From positions 976,001-1,040,000 of the forward strand of contig NC_089451.1 of assembly GCF_026210795.1 (NCBI RefSeq): 64,000 nt of DNA. The letters are read 5' to 3'. Below, piece by piece: positions 31,915 through 44,400 of this stretch. The notes under the pieces were generated by a model that did no database searches, had not been told where the DNA came from, and worked only from the letters and a program-made list of their open reading frames with translations. Position numbers and translations under genes: made by a program. This DNA comes from Rhizophagus irregularis. Lineage: Eukaryota; Glomeromycota; Glomeromycetes; Glomerales; Glomeraceae. Positions within the stretch are counted from its first letter, which is position 1. Each line of letters begins with the position of its first letter.

Positions 31915-33296
31915 CTTAGAAAAATTCTAATACAATTATTAAATGAAAATAAAAGGTATAAAAATTAAATTATTTCACAAATAAGCATTTTCTTTTTCAA
32001 AAAAAAAAAAAATTTCTTCATTGATCTTCAAATTATTTTTCCAACTTTTCAATTCTCTTTTTTGTGAGCCGTTTTCTTTAACATCATTTTGAATATCATT
32101 CGCTATTATTGTTTTTTTCTTGTTTTTTTAAAAAAAAATTTCGTTGTTTCAGATTTGCTAAAATATTTAATGATTTCAAAATATTTTGAATTCTCTAATT
32201 CTTCTTTTTTTTTGTTATATCCTTTTCTACTTTTTCCATATTTCCATATTTCCAATTTCCCTTACGATGGAATTTTCATTCTTTGGTCCATCATTGCTTG
32301 TGATTTGTCTATCTTTTTATCTTTTAACTATATTTTTTTTCTTTAAAAAAAAAAAAAATTTGGTCAATTGATCAACTTTAAGATTTTGAGCGTATTAAAA
32401 AATCCCATTTAAGAGTGAGTAATTTGCTTGAATGAGAAGAATAGTTATTTTATTATTCGTAGTTATTTATCTATAACACTAATAAAAAATTTGATCAGAC
32501 TTTAAATAAATAAGAACAATAGCAAAAAAGCTTTTTTTTATTATTGCTAATAATTAATAGGTAAAAAAAATTCAACTTCAAAAAACTGAAAAATAAAATA
32601 TTTTTTTAAAAAAAATATTTTGATTTAAAAAACTAATTAAATCAATTTTTTTTTTTCGGGTTGAAAAAAAACCCCGAAAAAATAAAAACCAATTCGCTCA
32701 AAAAATACTTTAATCACCTTTTTAACAAAAATAAAACGTGTTGTACTTTTGAAATAATTATTATATTATGTTCTGGGCAATGATTACAAAAAGTTATCAT
32801 TATATTAATATAACTATTATGTAGCAAATTTTATATGTATTTATTTATCATTTGATTCATTTCTGTGGAGATGTTTCAGAAATTAACCATTGTATAATAG
32901 ACGGCTTTAAAAATTTGTGTAATTCAGAAAGATTTGCATTTTCCAAATGAGGAAAAGTTTTTTTTAATTTATTTGTAATATCAATATTATTTTTCAAACG
33001 TAATAATAAAATTTTTTAAAAATGGAAAAATAAAAAAAATCAAGCGGAAAAAACAGGATCCAAACAATTTTTACTATTGTAAAAAATCAGTTACATCCTG
33101 GCTAACTGGAATAGTAAAATTTTACTTTAGAATCGGAACATGATCGGCCTATCGGCCGATCATTTATCCGACCTTAGTAAAAACTTTGCGTATTTGATTT
33201 TTTCATTTCATTAATGTTATAAGATATATACTTCTATATAAATAGTTAACTTTTTGGACAATGTATAGTACGCGATGACCGTGATGTGTATCGATC

Positions 33297-33390
33297 TCAC
33301 TTGACCTATTTATTCTTTATTAACAAATTATTGATTTAAAAAAAACTAGCGTGGGCGTGTGGCGCATTACCGCATATCATTACCAATTTT
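33297..33390 (+). promoter_or_regulatory. Putative promoter block, second kinase subfamily
   Basis: CTTGACCTATTTATT and CGCATATCATTACC are shared with the region before the kinase pseudogene at 27250. The block is unlike that of the other kinase genes. Confidence 0.45.
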
Positions 33391-33602
33391 GAAGTAGGTA
33401 GAATGATACACAAATTTATTGAACATAAACCGAAAAAAAAAAATATTGGTCGACTAAACTATTAAACCACTTCACATTTTCGCTTAAATAATTTTTATTA
33501 AAAAAATTTTTTAACATATTGATACGTTAAATTTTCTATTTTTTATATATCTTTTTTTCTCTCAAATAATACATTAATACCTCCTTATCAAATATTTTAT
33601 TC

Positions 33603-35096
33603 ATGGAACAAAAATATTCAAATGATGATATAATTGAAGAAAGGTATGATTTGTGTAAAGAATGTAACCATCCTTATACTAGTTTAGATTATTGGTGTCA
33701 ATCATGTAATGCTAAAAATTTTCAACAAAATTTCAAAAATTGGACAAGTGGAAATTTTAATGTTGATAAATTAATTCGAGATTCTCAGATTAATGCAAGA
33801 AATAGTTTGGAAAAATTAGAATGGATTGAATATGATAATTTTGAAAATATTGAATATGTTGCAAAAGGAGGTTTTGGAATAATATATAAAGCAATCTGGA
33901 AAGAAAAAAATAATTATGAAACTGTTCAATGGAATAATGATAATAATAATAATAATGTGAATTATTATAAGGTTGCTTTAAAATCTTTAAATAATTCAAA
34001 AGATATAACATCCGAATTTTTAAATGAGGTATACAATAAAACTTTATAATAAATCCTTAATATAATACATTTAACTAATTGAATTTAATATTTAATATTA
34101 GATTCGTTCACATCTTAAAATGAATAATTCTGAACGTATTGTTAAACTTTATGGTATTACTAAAGATTCTAAAACAAATGATTTTATGATGGTAATGGAA
34201 TATGCAAATAATGGTAGTTTAAGGCAAAAATTAAATAAGGATTTCAATTCTTTTGGATGGGATGAAAAACTTTATATTTTAAGAGATATTGCGTACGGTC
34301 TTGGTAATATTCATGAAAAGGAATTAACTCATCAGGATTTTCATAGTGGAAATATATTAAATATAAAGAGGAATTCATTAAGTTTTGCCAATATTACTGA
34401 TTTAGGATTATGTAAACCAGCAAATGAAAAGGTAGAAAAACGTAATAAAAATGTTTATGGAGTATTACCCTATGTAGCGCCCGAAGTCCTAAGAGGAAAA
34501 GAATATATGCAAGCAAGTGATGTTTATAGCTTTGGAATTATTATATATGAAATATTTAATGGATTACCTCCTTATTATGATATGGCTCATGATGAGTTAT
34601 TAGCAATAAAAATCTGTCGAGGGCTTAGACCAGGATTTAATATTAAAGTACCTCAATTAATAGAAAATATCGCTAAAAAATGTGTTGATGCAGATCCATT
34701 AAAAAGGCCAACTGCAGAATATCTGAAAAAAATATTTGACAAATGTTATATTGATTATCTTGACAAGAACAATGAATTTTTTAAACAAATTAATGAAGCA
34801 GATAAATTTAATAAAAAACAATACAATGTGACAAAATCATCAATTAATACTGAACTTATATATAATACACACCCTCAAGCTATTTATGCAAGTAGACTAT
34901 TAAAATTCAATAATTTACCTGAGCCAATAAATGTGGATAATAATAATGATTATTTAGAGGTGGAATATTCAGGTAATAAAACTTATTCATTATAATTCTT
35001 GACTTATAATGTAATATTCATTGACGTATAATTAATGTAGAATCTACCAAAATCGATTTTACTAAAATTGATATTAATTTTCAAGGTAAGATTTAA
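33603..35096 (+). CDS. Protein kinase, zinc-motif family, divergent subfamily (kinase 2)
   Basis: Exons 33603-34028, 34102-34972 and 35041-35096 give about 450 residues; introns are 73 and 68 bases. The N terminus is shorter than in relatives: the first helical segment is missing and the zinc site (CKECNHPY..DYWCQSC) starts near residue 19. The kinase keeps KGGFGIIYKAIW and VALKSLNNSKDIT. The catalytic loop is HQDFHSGN (HRD changed to HQD, with Asp and Asn kept), then TDLGLCKPAN and VAPEVLRGK. The tail HPQAIYASRLLKFNNLPEP matches the family. Exon 3 would add STKIDFTKIDINFQGKI, similar in pattern to the third exons of the other kinases. Without it the protein ends seven residues after the junction. 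Confidence 0.8.
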
Positions 35097-35340
35097 TATA
35101 AAATGACATAATATTAAAATTAATAAATTAATTAATCATATTTTTTTATTTAAATATTAAATAGATAATCAATATAGTTAAATGTGTTACATAAAATTAC
35201 CATGGAATTTAATTATTTTACTTATATTTATATTTGTATAAAAAATATACGTGTTAAAGTTAATTTCCTATTATTATTTTTTTCGTTTTTTATATTTTAC
35301 GATGTTTTTGTATTTTTCTTATTTTTATCTAAAATCTTAT

Positions 35341-36807
35341 CTACTTACCGATATTTAAATATTTTATTTGATAATGTTCTTCACTATTCTTCTTCTTTTT
35401 CGTTCCTTTATAACTTCCTCTGAATACATTTTGGGATTCATGATTTCTTTCTTTGTTTCGTGCATTTATTGCCGATAGTACGGTATTTTCCCATGATATT
35501 GACGGATGACGAATTGGAACTGATGTTGATACATCACCATTATTATTATCTTTTAACATCAAACTATCATCATTTTTTCGATCACCTTTTTGTACAATGG
35601 CGTCCTTTGATGTTTTGTTTGTGTCTCTTGACGATCTAATTGAAGAATTCAACGATGAAATTGTTTTGTGTATAATGTTACCAGTCGTTTCTTTTTTATT
35701 CTTATCTTTGATCTCGTTGTGTATTTCTCTTACTTTCCAAATATCTTGTAAATTTTCTTCAATTGATTTTTCTAACGCTTTTGACATAGTATATTCACTC
35801 TGAAAGTAAGCGATTGCCATTTGTTTTTTGTCGATTTTAATGAATTTTACGTACATTGCGTTATATTTTTCCATTAAACTGACTCTTAATTGGCATTCCT
35901 CACTACTTGATGATGTATTTTTAACTTCTTTTATTAATTGCCATCGATCTCTCATTCGTCTTTGCAATAATTTCCATTCACCATTATACCATCGTACTGC
36001 ATGGTTACCTAGTGTTATATAGAAATTACCTTTTTTGAACAAGTTGTCTGATTCTTTTTTAAGATTCATTTCGGCTCTTACTGTTTGATACTTAAATAGC
36101 CTCTTAATTCTGACTCTCTTAACTTCACCTAATAAACTTAATTTTGAAATAATATCATTTTCTTTCCACGTCTTTGGTATATCATAAAACATGATGTCAC
36201 GTGATTTTCGGACCATGTTTCCGATTACATGATGATCTTCTATTTGGACGGAATTTATCGGGACTTCCACAATCGTCCCTTTTTGTCTGTTGTGTTTCGA
36301 TTTGCTTACGATCTGCATATTATTGTTTAGATCTGCCGCATTTTTGACTTTTTCTAACTCATGGCGCAGGTCACTTATCCTTATTTTATTTTTCCTTATT
36401 TTATCATTGTTCTGTAAAATGATTTGTTCCTTTTGTTTAAGTTCAATTTCCTTTTTCTTCAATTCTGCTTCGAGTTGTTTATTTTTTTGTAGCGCCTGCC
36501 GCAGACGATTTTGAAGGTCAGAATTTTGTTTTTCCATAAATGAAGCATCCTTTTTATATAATCCATAGGCTATTTCTTCACAACATTTTAGTAAAAGCTC
36601 TACTGTCTCCGTATTTAATCTAGTATATCGACTTATATCTTCGAAAAATCTTGGAGATTTTGTAAATTTTCCGAAAAATTTATCTATTATACTAGTAAAT
36701 TTCATTTTCGGAGTTAATCCTATATTTTTAAAATATTTCTTAATAAAAAAACTTGTTTCTTCATGAAATATATTTTCAAACTCTTCTCTTGAATAATATG
36801 ACTCCAT
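35341..36807 (-). CDS. Coiled-coil protein with RRM-like module, LINE ORF1-like
   Basis: A single-exon 488-codon frame from ATG at 36805-36807. Residues 1-90 are helical with no known domain. Residues 95-155 form a strong coiled coil (KQLEAELKKKEIELKQKEQ). Then comes an RRM-like fold: MFYDIPKTWKENDIISKLS and GEVKRVRIKRLFKYQTVRAE, the strand-helix-strand pattern of ORF1 proteins of fungal and plant LINEs, where it binds element RNA. A second similar module may follow (AMYVKFIKIDKKQMAIAYF). The tail is Ser/Lys/Asn-rich and disordered. No reverse transcriptase lies downstream, so it is an orphan ORF1 or a host gene derived from one. The stop sits inside a perfect donor-like GGTAAGTAG, so an unseen further exon is possible. 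Confidence 0.55.
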   Translation of the reverse strand: MESYYSREEFENIFHEETSFFIKKYFKNIGLTPKMKFTSIIDKFFGKFTKSPRFFEDISRYTRLNTETVELLLKCCEEIAYGLYKKDASFMEKQNSDLQNRLRQALQKNKQLEAELKKKEIELKQKEQIILQNNDKIRKNKIRISDLRHELEKVKNAADLNNNMQIVSKSKHNRQKGTIVEVPINSVQIEDHHVIGNMVRKSRDIMFYDIPKTWKENDIISKLSLLGEVKRVRIKRLFKYQTVRAEMNLKKESDNLFKKGNFYITLGNHAVRWYNGEWKLLQRRMRDRWQLIKEVKNTSSSSEECQLRVSLMEKYNAMYVKFIKIDKKQMAIAYFQSEYTMSKALEKSIEENLQDIWKVREIHNEIKDKNKKETTGNIIHKTISSLNSSIRSSRDTNKTSKDAIVQKGDRKNDDSLMLKDNNNGDVSTSVPIRHPSISWENTVLSAINARNKERNHESQNVFRGSYKGTKKKKNSEEHYQIKYLNIGK

Positions 36808-37239
36808 TTTTTTAAAAAAAAAGACTCTTTTTTATATTTATTTATATTTTGTTAAAGAGTTTTTTTTTTTTTTTTTTGTCAGTTTTCTCCTCAACTTTTT
36901 CTTTATGAAATATTTTTGGTTGAGTGATCGACAAGAGAGAGTTTGCAAATCAAATCAATGATTTGTGTAAATCTTTTAAATGTTATTTCTTGAAAGTTAC
37001 ACGGTTACACTAAATCCTTGTTAAACGATACAAAATCTTTGTCAACAGAAGTATAAAGGATTACAATTACCCAACAATAAAATTGAATAAAATTGACGTT
37101 ATCGTTTATGCTATATAATATATATATATTTTAAATATCTTTTTTTTTTCTATTTTATTAATATTAAAAAACGTAAAAAAAACGTAAAATAATTTATACT
37201 ATTTTACATTTCTTCTATAATATTATTTCATAATATTAT
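36808..37239. other. Spacer between ORF1-like gene and kinase pseudogene
   Basis: A/T homopolymers (36860-36880) and AT-rich sequence; no feature seen. Confidence 0.4.
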
Positions 37240-38652
37240 AGAGCAAAAAATATCTTAGTGACGATATACTGAAACAAATAAAAGATTTTAAGTATTGAAT
37301 ATTATAACTTAAAGAACAATAATTTCAATAATTTAATAAATTATTATTATTAAATGAAAAAAATTAAACGAATATTATAAAAGAATGGGTTGCGTAAGCG
37401 GCCAAAACTGGAAAAAAGCTTGTATGGTTTCACCGAATGATGTCAATTGTCAAATAAACATTTCAAAAAAAAAAAATTCCAAAATTGGGCAAGTGAAAAT
37501 TTTAATAATGATAATATTTAATTTCAATAATCTTAACTTAAATGCGAAAAAAATTCAGATGAAAAATTAAAATGGATTGAATATATAATGAATTTGAAAA
37601 ATATTGAATATAATCGATATATATATATGTTATTTATCACAAAAAGAGAGGTATAAAGCAATTTGAAAGAATGGTGAGATAATAAAAGATCATGGGATTG
37701 TAAAATTAATCAATGGATTAAATCTTTGGAAACAGAATTTGTTGCTTTAAAATGTTTAAAATAATTCATAAAGGTATTTTAACATTAAAATTTTTGAACG
37801 AGGAAATATTTTATTGATTAATTATCACCTTTATCATCTTAAAATATTTATCTATTAATTATTATTAATAATTATTAGATTAAATTACGCTTGAAAATGA
37901 ATAATTTAGTTCATATTATTAAGTTTTGTGACATTATTAAAGATTCTAATTTCTAAAACAAATGATTTTATAATATTAATGCAAATATGTAAATAATGGA
38001 AAAAATTAAATAAGGGTTCAATTCGTTAGGCTGGAAAGAAAAAACTTGACATTTTAAGAAATATCATATGATCTTTGTAATATTCATAAAGAGTGATTGG
38101 CTCATCATGACTTTAACATATTAAATTGAAACTATGATGCCAATTATTTCCGGTTTAGGATTATGTAAACCAGCAAATGAAAAATTAGGAAAATACGATA
38201 AAATGTTTATGGAGTATTAGCGCCCGAAATCCTGAGATACAAGTTATAGCCTTTTATATGAAATATTTAATGGATTATCTCATGATATGGCACACGATAA
38301 GTTATTAGCAATAAAAATATGCCAAGGGTTTAGATCAAGATTTAATGTTAGAAGTACCTCAATTAATAAAAAATATCGCAAAGAAATGTATAGATGCAAA
38401 TCCATTAAAAAATGTCGAATATCCGAATAAAAATATTTGTTCAATGTTATACTGATTGTCTTGATAAAAACAATGAATTTTTTTTAAACCAATTAGTGAC
38501 GCGAATGAAATTTAGTAATTTAGGTAATTGAATTTATCCTTCTGATTTTCGAAATGACGTAATAACGTAATAATGTAATATTTATCATCATCGTTTTTTA
38601 TTTATAGATTCCACAAAAGTCGATTTTAATAAACTTAATATTAATTCTTAAT
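37240..38652 (+). pseudogene. Decayed kinase, full-length remnant
   Basis: The whole three-exon layout can be followed: an exon 1 remnant without its ATG, exon 2 with pieces of the catalytic loop and SGLGLCKPANEK, VYGVL..APEIL and the C-lobe, and an exon 3-like end (STKVDFNKLNINS) before TAA near 38650. Frameshifts and stops occur every few dozen bases. It is closest to kinase 2 (33603). Confidence 0.75.
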
Positions 38653-38984
38653 TTTTAATTTTAATTGATTATTTGTATAAACCAAAGTAAATAAAAATTT
38701 TTCGAAAATTTTTTTTTTTGAAACATAATTTTAATTTAATTATTAACGTTAAGAGATAAATAAATTTTTACAAGTTATAAATAACCTAAATATCCATATT
38801 TCTATTATATAACATTAATTTGATGATTGTGTATAATTAATAATAAACAAATAAAATTACGTAAATTACATTACAGTATTTTTAGACTACCGACACACTA
38901 GATACACTTAATTTTATCTATTAATTTAAATAAGAAATGGTAATTCATCAAAATAATAAATAAGATAAAATCAAGTAGAAATAT
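38653..38984. other. AT-rich spacer
   Basis: No feature seen. Confidence 0.4.
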
Positions 38985-39120
38985 TCTTCTCTAACATTAC
39001 TAGCAACGGTTCCATCTAACAATTGGACTACTCCAAGGTAGTTCCAGATGAGCTTCTTATGCGACAAGCAAGCTACATACGCACCTGTACGATTCTGTAG
39101 AAGGATATTTCTCACTGTTT
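38985..39120. other. GC-richer orphan fragment
   Basis: About 130 bases of clearly higher GC than the surroundings. A minus-strand reading without stops (LLQNRTGAYVACLSHKKLI) is possible, but I do not recognise it. It may be a fragment of a mobile-element gene. Confidence 0.3.
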
Positions 39121-39169
39121 ATAAAATAAAATAATAATAAATATAATTCTTAACTTTTATGATAAAATT

Positions 39170-39960
39170 TTTCTATCTACCATTATTTAAAATATTACCA
39201 TACTGAATATAATCCTTGACTATGAATATCATCAAGTTCGTTAAAATATTCAATTTTTTAAATTTTTATCATTTCACTGAACTAAACTCTTATCTAAATG
39301 TTGTCTTAAACTACCATCTTCTGCATGTGCCATTACCAGCGAATTATATAGTATGATTCAATTTTGGTATGTGTTTCAAGCTAAAAAAGGATTCATAATA
39401 ATAAATAATATCTAGTTTAGTTAGTATTTATAAAAATTAATAATTATGTATAAACAAGAAACTGACCTCTCTTAAGTAATCAGCTGCAATATTCTGAGTT
39501 GTGCAAACATTTAGAATAACCAGAAAATTGCATTATCCTCCAAATATCTGCTTCTCTCCATTGATTATTTTCAGAATTTCATTTTACTATATATCCATTT
39601 TTCAAATTGCTTTATAAATTGCTCCAAATCCTTCTTTGACCAAATATTAAAAATTTTCAAATTTATCATATTCAATTCACCCTAAACTTTTTCTATAATT
39701 TTTGCTTTGAGTTGTGCTTTTCGAAAAGCTTATCAATTTCATTATTTCCACTAGTCAATTTGAATTTTATTGAAATTTACCTTCATATCAATCATCAGTA
39801 ATTTGGCTGCTTACATTCTTTACGTAGACCATTTTATTTATGACGTCTTAACGTCTTTTTAATTCTTCATTTAATATTTGTTTATCAATTAACAATCTTT
39901 GTTCATCTGTTAATCACCAAATCTTTTATGTTCAAATCATAATCACTGAGCTTCTACCAT
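39170..39960 (-). pseudogene. Decayed kinase N-lobe, first unit of the tandem duplication
   Basis: Reads backwards from near 39960 through an exon 1 remnant (Cys region, FENLKIF.., KAIYKAI.., QNIAADYLRE) into a short exon 2 piece around 39300-39360 (MAHAEDGSLRQH). After this the C-lobe is missing. Many indels. Upstream, at 40001-40046, it keeps the promoter block of the neighbouring kinases. Confidence 0.7.
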
Positions 39961-40000
39961 GTGTGCTTTATGTTTAAATATTTATTTTAAATAAAACCAT

Positions 40001-40046
40001 AACCTTATAAAACATATTACAGTTACACAGCGGCGATAGATAAATA
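40001..40046 (-). promoter_or_regulatory. Conserved kinase promoter block (pseudogene)
   Basis: Minus strand: ATCGCCGCTGTGTAACTG then TATGTTTTATAAGG, a diverged copy of the block before kinases 1, 4 and 5. Confidence 0.6.
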
Positions 40047-40305
40047 AAAATCTTATTTCAATTTGGGTCAAACAAGGTGTTTGATAAATTATCTGATTAT
40101 CACAAAGTCACGAATAAATCAGGACCCCGAGCAATACTGAAATAGGTAACAAGAAATAACGCGTAGAATAGGCTAAAATAATCATGAAAATCTTTCCTTT
40201 TTTAGATACATTTTGATAACGTTGGTAAGAAATATATTACTTTATTTAGTAACTGACTGACATTATCATAATTCCGGCCCTGAAAAAATGCGTAGAGCTA
40301 ATATA

Positions 40306-41111
40306 GTGCAGAACCTCTATACTCAACTACTTATGTATAGTAACAATTGATTGATTATAAATTCCTAAAAAAAAATTTTTTTATATTAAAGTAAAAAATT
40401 TAACCGATAATTTTTATAGATATGACCATTAGCTTTAAAAATTATCGGTTATTTTTTTTCTAAATTAAATTTTGGCTGAGTTTTAGCTGTTTAAAAATCT
40501 GTAATTTAAATATATTGATTAAATTTAGTCAAAATTGAGACTAGTTTAAATTTTTATATTACAGGTTTTTTTAGCCACATTTAATAATGTACAGATTTTT
40601 TTTTAATATGCCAAGAAGAAAAAAAATTTTAAAACTGCAAAAAAAGATTTAATGAATAAGGTTGTTTAAATATAGGTTAATTTAATGTTATAGATGATAA
40701 TTATATACCATTAAGTGAATATTTAAAAGACAATTCAGATGAATTTATAAATGAAAGAATTCAAAAACTTAGTAATTTTACTTTAATTTGGTCAAAAAAT
40801 ACATATAATAAAATACAAATCTCATCATCGTATATGATATATCTGATTCATCAGTTTATAATGAAATACAATAAATAAATATATTACTATATAAATTTTA
40901 TATTATATAACTTATAAAATCCTAATTTCTGATTGGTTAATATATGTATCACGTGACGCTTACATAATCTGAAAAATTGAGACTTTTTTTTATTTTATAA
41001 ATCAATTCCTTTTAATAAATAGAGTTTAATTTTTTTTATAAAATTAAAATCCAATCATAAAATCAAATTTTATTTAAATTTTTTTAAGTTCCTATTATAG
41101 AGGTTCTGCAC
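40306..41111. mobile_element. TIR element of about 0.8 kb
   Basis: The ends GTGCAGAACCTCTATA (40306-40321) and its inverse (41096-41111) bracket AT-rich sequence with an internal inverted motif near 40400 and 40440 (ACCGATAATTTTTA / TAAAAATTATCGGT). No transposase is seen. The terminal bases recall pogo/Tc1-like ends, but no clear TA duplication is left. Confidence 0.55.
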
Positions 41112-42682
41112 CGTAGTAAAATTTTGCCAATTTCCTATGACCTATTTATATATTGTTCGGGGTCCTAATAAATCTCATTAATTTTATGGATTCTGACAGT
41201 TAAGAAATACAGAAATTAAATAACATACTCTCTAATACTAATTTCACAAAAAAAAAAAGCTTTATCGATCATCTAGTATCAAATTTACAATTTTATTATT
41301 ATTTTGATTACTTCATTATGATTGATTTAATATATCTTCCGCAAGCTAATATTCAATAGATTAATACAGTATTTAACTAAAAAAAAAATTGTGTTATTAT
41401 TAGGCGAAAAAAATATAAAAGGAAATTAATTAATGAATGTTATAACTGATAATATAATAATCATTTAATTAATATGTTTTATGAAAGAAAAAAGTAAAAC
41501 TTTGATTTCTGATAATAAAAATAATCCTTAAGTGTTTAAAAATGATATTGTATTTAAACTCAAATCATTGATTAATGACACAAAAATATAGTGATTTAAT
41601 GATGTCATAAATTTTATACTCAAAAAATACTATAATCATCTCTTTAATTCAGTCAACAAGTTGCTCTTTAGAATAATTACTATTACGTTATTGAATTATT
41701 GATGTACTACTATCTATGGGGAATGATAATAAAAGATATCGCTATATTAATAAGAAAATAAGTTAATTTTAAAATATATAATTTTTTATTTATAACAATA
41801 TTAGTTACATTTTATTACCGTAATTGTCCGGAGCGAAGCGAAGGACTATAATCACTATATATGACTACGCAATGATCGATCATGTGAATTTCTCTGTCCC
41901 TTGCGTAACGTCATCCAATAAAATCGCAACTTACCGTTTCCTAGTCTATTATAATTTGCATAATCAGCGAAATTAGAATAGACAATTTAGTTTGTTAACT
42001 ATAAAATAAATAAATGAAATAAATGAGGTTTTATATTCATAATGCATACATGGCATAAATGGAATGTGAATAATAATACCAAGTAAAAAAGATTTAAAAT
42101 ATTTCCCAAGAAAAACAAAAAGCATAAAAGTACTACGTGCGTGATTAAATAAATATGCTTATTCTTCAAAGATAGTAAATAAATTAAATTGAAGAAACTC
42201 TATCACTTACAGGATACTTTGAAAATTTGACATGATACAGCAAAAGGTGATGACAAAGCGACAATCAAGCCATATTAATCGTAAACAATACGTTCAAATT
42301 CAAGAATTCTAAAGAGGAATATGCAGGAAATATTAGAAGGATTAAATTATATAACATTAAATTTGAAATGCGACCATAAAGTGTATAAAAATTAATTTAT
42401 TACTCTTTTATGATTTTATAACGCACACATAATATTATCTATTTTCTGTTTAATTTATAAAACCTTTATTTAAAAAATTCCAATCATAATAAATATATTC
42501 AAATAAAAATATACATAGTAGTGATAAAAATAAATAGTAAATAATAGATACAAATAAAGAAATTTATATTCTGAATATTTGTAAATTTTCTCCCTTTTCT
42601 TTTCTTTAGTTATTGTTATCTATAAGAATGAAATAAATTGTTAATTATTATTGGTAAAATTAACCATGTAAAAAGTAAGTTA
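41112..42682. other. Shared flank of the tandem duplication
   Basis: No gene. Sequence from about 41590 onward (TTTAATTCAGTCAACA, ATGATCGATCATGTGAATTT, TGCTTATTCTTCAAAG) recurs near 45130-45960 and partly near 49260. Confidence 0.5.
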
Positions 42683-44290
42683 TTATAAATCAGTACCTAA
42701 GTTGAGATTTGTGAAATCTATTGCTTCTATGGATTCTAGAAAATAAAAAAAATAGTATATTAGAAGTATTTCAAGAATACTTTTATAAAATAAGCTAATT
42801 CATTGCTAATTACCTGAATATTCTCCAATCGAATTATCATCATCTTTGTCATCAACAGCATTTTTTGGTTCTGGAAGATTTTAAAAGTCTAAAAGTCTAC
42901 TCGTGTAAACTGCTTGAGGATTTGTAGTATATGAAAGAGAGGTACCATTATATGGTAATGAAGTAGAAGTAAACTTTTTATTGATTTTATCTGCTTCTTC
43001 AGCTTGCTTTTTGATTTCCTGATCACTCTTACGTGTACTTGAATGATATAAATCATTAAGTAGTTCATATAATTCATTATCTTTAGGTCGTTTTAAAGGA
43101 TCAGCATCCCAACATTGTTTAATTATGTCCAAAATTAGTTGAGGAATTTTATAATTAGATTTTGGTCTAAGCCCTTGGCAAATGCTAATTGCTAAGATTT
43201 TATCATGAGCAATATCATGATAAGGAGGAAGCCCTGTACAGACTTCATATGCAATAATCCCCAATGCATAAATATCACTTTCTTGAGTATATTCTTTTCC
43301 TCTTAAAACTTCAGGCGCTACATAAGGTAATACTCCATATACTTTTTTACACTCATCTTGAGATGATTTTACATTTGCTGGTCGACATAATCCTAAATCA
43401 GTAATATAAGTATACTTACTATCTTTTAACATATTACCACAATGAAAATCACGATGAACTAATCCATTTTTATGAATAGAATAGAGGCCTTCTGCAATCC
43501 CTCGTAAAGTATCTAACTTATTTTCCCACGTTATTGAATTAAATCTATTATTTAAATATTGTCTTAAACTACCATCTTTTGCATATGCCATTACTATCAT
43601 AAAATTATTAGACACTGGATCTTTAGTAATGCCAAAACATTGAGCTACAGGATATGTATTAACCACAGTATATGATTCAATCTAAAAAAGAATTTATAAT
43701 AATAATAAATAATAGTTTAACATTTATAATAGAACAGAAGCTTGAAAATTATATACAAATAAGTAACTTACTTCCTTTAAAAATTCGGATGTAATATCCT
43801 GAGAATTATGTAAACATTTTAAAGCAACAGGAAAATTTTCATGTTTACCACCCCAATATTTGCTTTTCCCCCATTGATTATTTTCAAAATCCCATTTTAT
43901 TATATATCCATCTTTCCAAATTGCTTTATAAATAGTTCCAAATCCTCCTTTGGCCAAATATTCAACATTTTCAAATCTATCATATTCAATCCACTCTAAA
44001 ATTTCATATCGTGTTTTAGCATTAAGTTGTGCTTTTTGAATAAGCTTATCAACTTTATTATTTCCACTAGTCCAATTTTTAAAGTTCTGTTGAAATTTAC
44101 ATTGACACCAATCATAACAAGTATTAGGCTGCTTACAATCTTTGCATAAACCATTCCTTTTATAACGTTCTTTTAATTCTTCATCTAATATTAACTTCTC
44201 AATTAATAATTTTTGTTCATCTGTTAATTTCCGATAATTAAAATCTTTAATTTGCTCAAATACATCGTCACTAAGCTTAAATTCTTCCAT
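42683..44290 (-). CDS. Protein kinase, zinc-motif family, prematurely terminated (kinase 4)
   Basis: Exon 1 is 44290-43772 and exon 2 starts at 43681 (intron 90 bases, donor GTAAGT). The zinc segment is the short form CKDCKQP..DWCQCKFQQNF. The kinase keeps KGGFGTIYKAIW, VALKCL, HRDFHCGN (canonical HRD), TDLGLCRPAN and VAPEVLRGK. In the conserved tail, SRLLDF is followed by TAA at 42881-42883, where the neighbour has AAA (Lys). The stop removes about 45 residues, including LPEPKN and the third exon, which is otherwise still present (exon 2 end 42814, exon 3 42735-42683, reading SIEAIDFTNLNLGTDL). The kinase fold itself is complete, so the product may work, but an intron after the stop could trigger mRNA decay. 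Confidence 0.8.
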
Positions 44291-44354
44291 GACAGTTTTA
44301 TGTTTTACAGTGTAAAGGGGTTTTTTTTAAGAAAAAAAAAATCCCCAAAAATTA

Positions 44355-44400
44355 CAGCCTTATAAAACGTATTACAGTTGTACAGCAGCGATCGACAAAT
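44355..44400 (-). promoter_or_regulatory. Conserved kinase promoter block, kinase 4
   Basis: Minus strand GTCGATCGCTGCTGTAC then TAATACGTTTTATAAGG, 65-110 bases before the ATG, with AGCTGAT further out near 44425. Confidence 0.65.

Larger units (their letters stand above)
30486..33602. other. Gene-poor 3.1-kb interval with repeat remnants
   Basis: Begins with the unused third exon of kinase 1 (30559-30614). It contains a Helitron-like end near 30788, a retroposon-like tail ending near 31470, an inverted-repeat element at 31801-31914 and long A/T runs. No credible gene. The last 320 bases before 33603 carry a promoter-like block. Confidence 0.5.

Noticed and set aside
42881-44290. Exon 1 and exon 2 of the kinases as two separate genes.
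   Set aside because: Seven copies show the same donor and acceptor with the kinase fold split between them, so each pair is one spliced gene.
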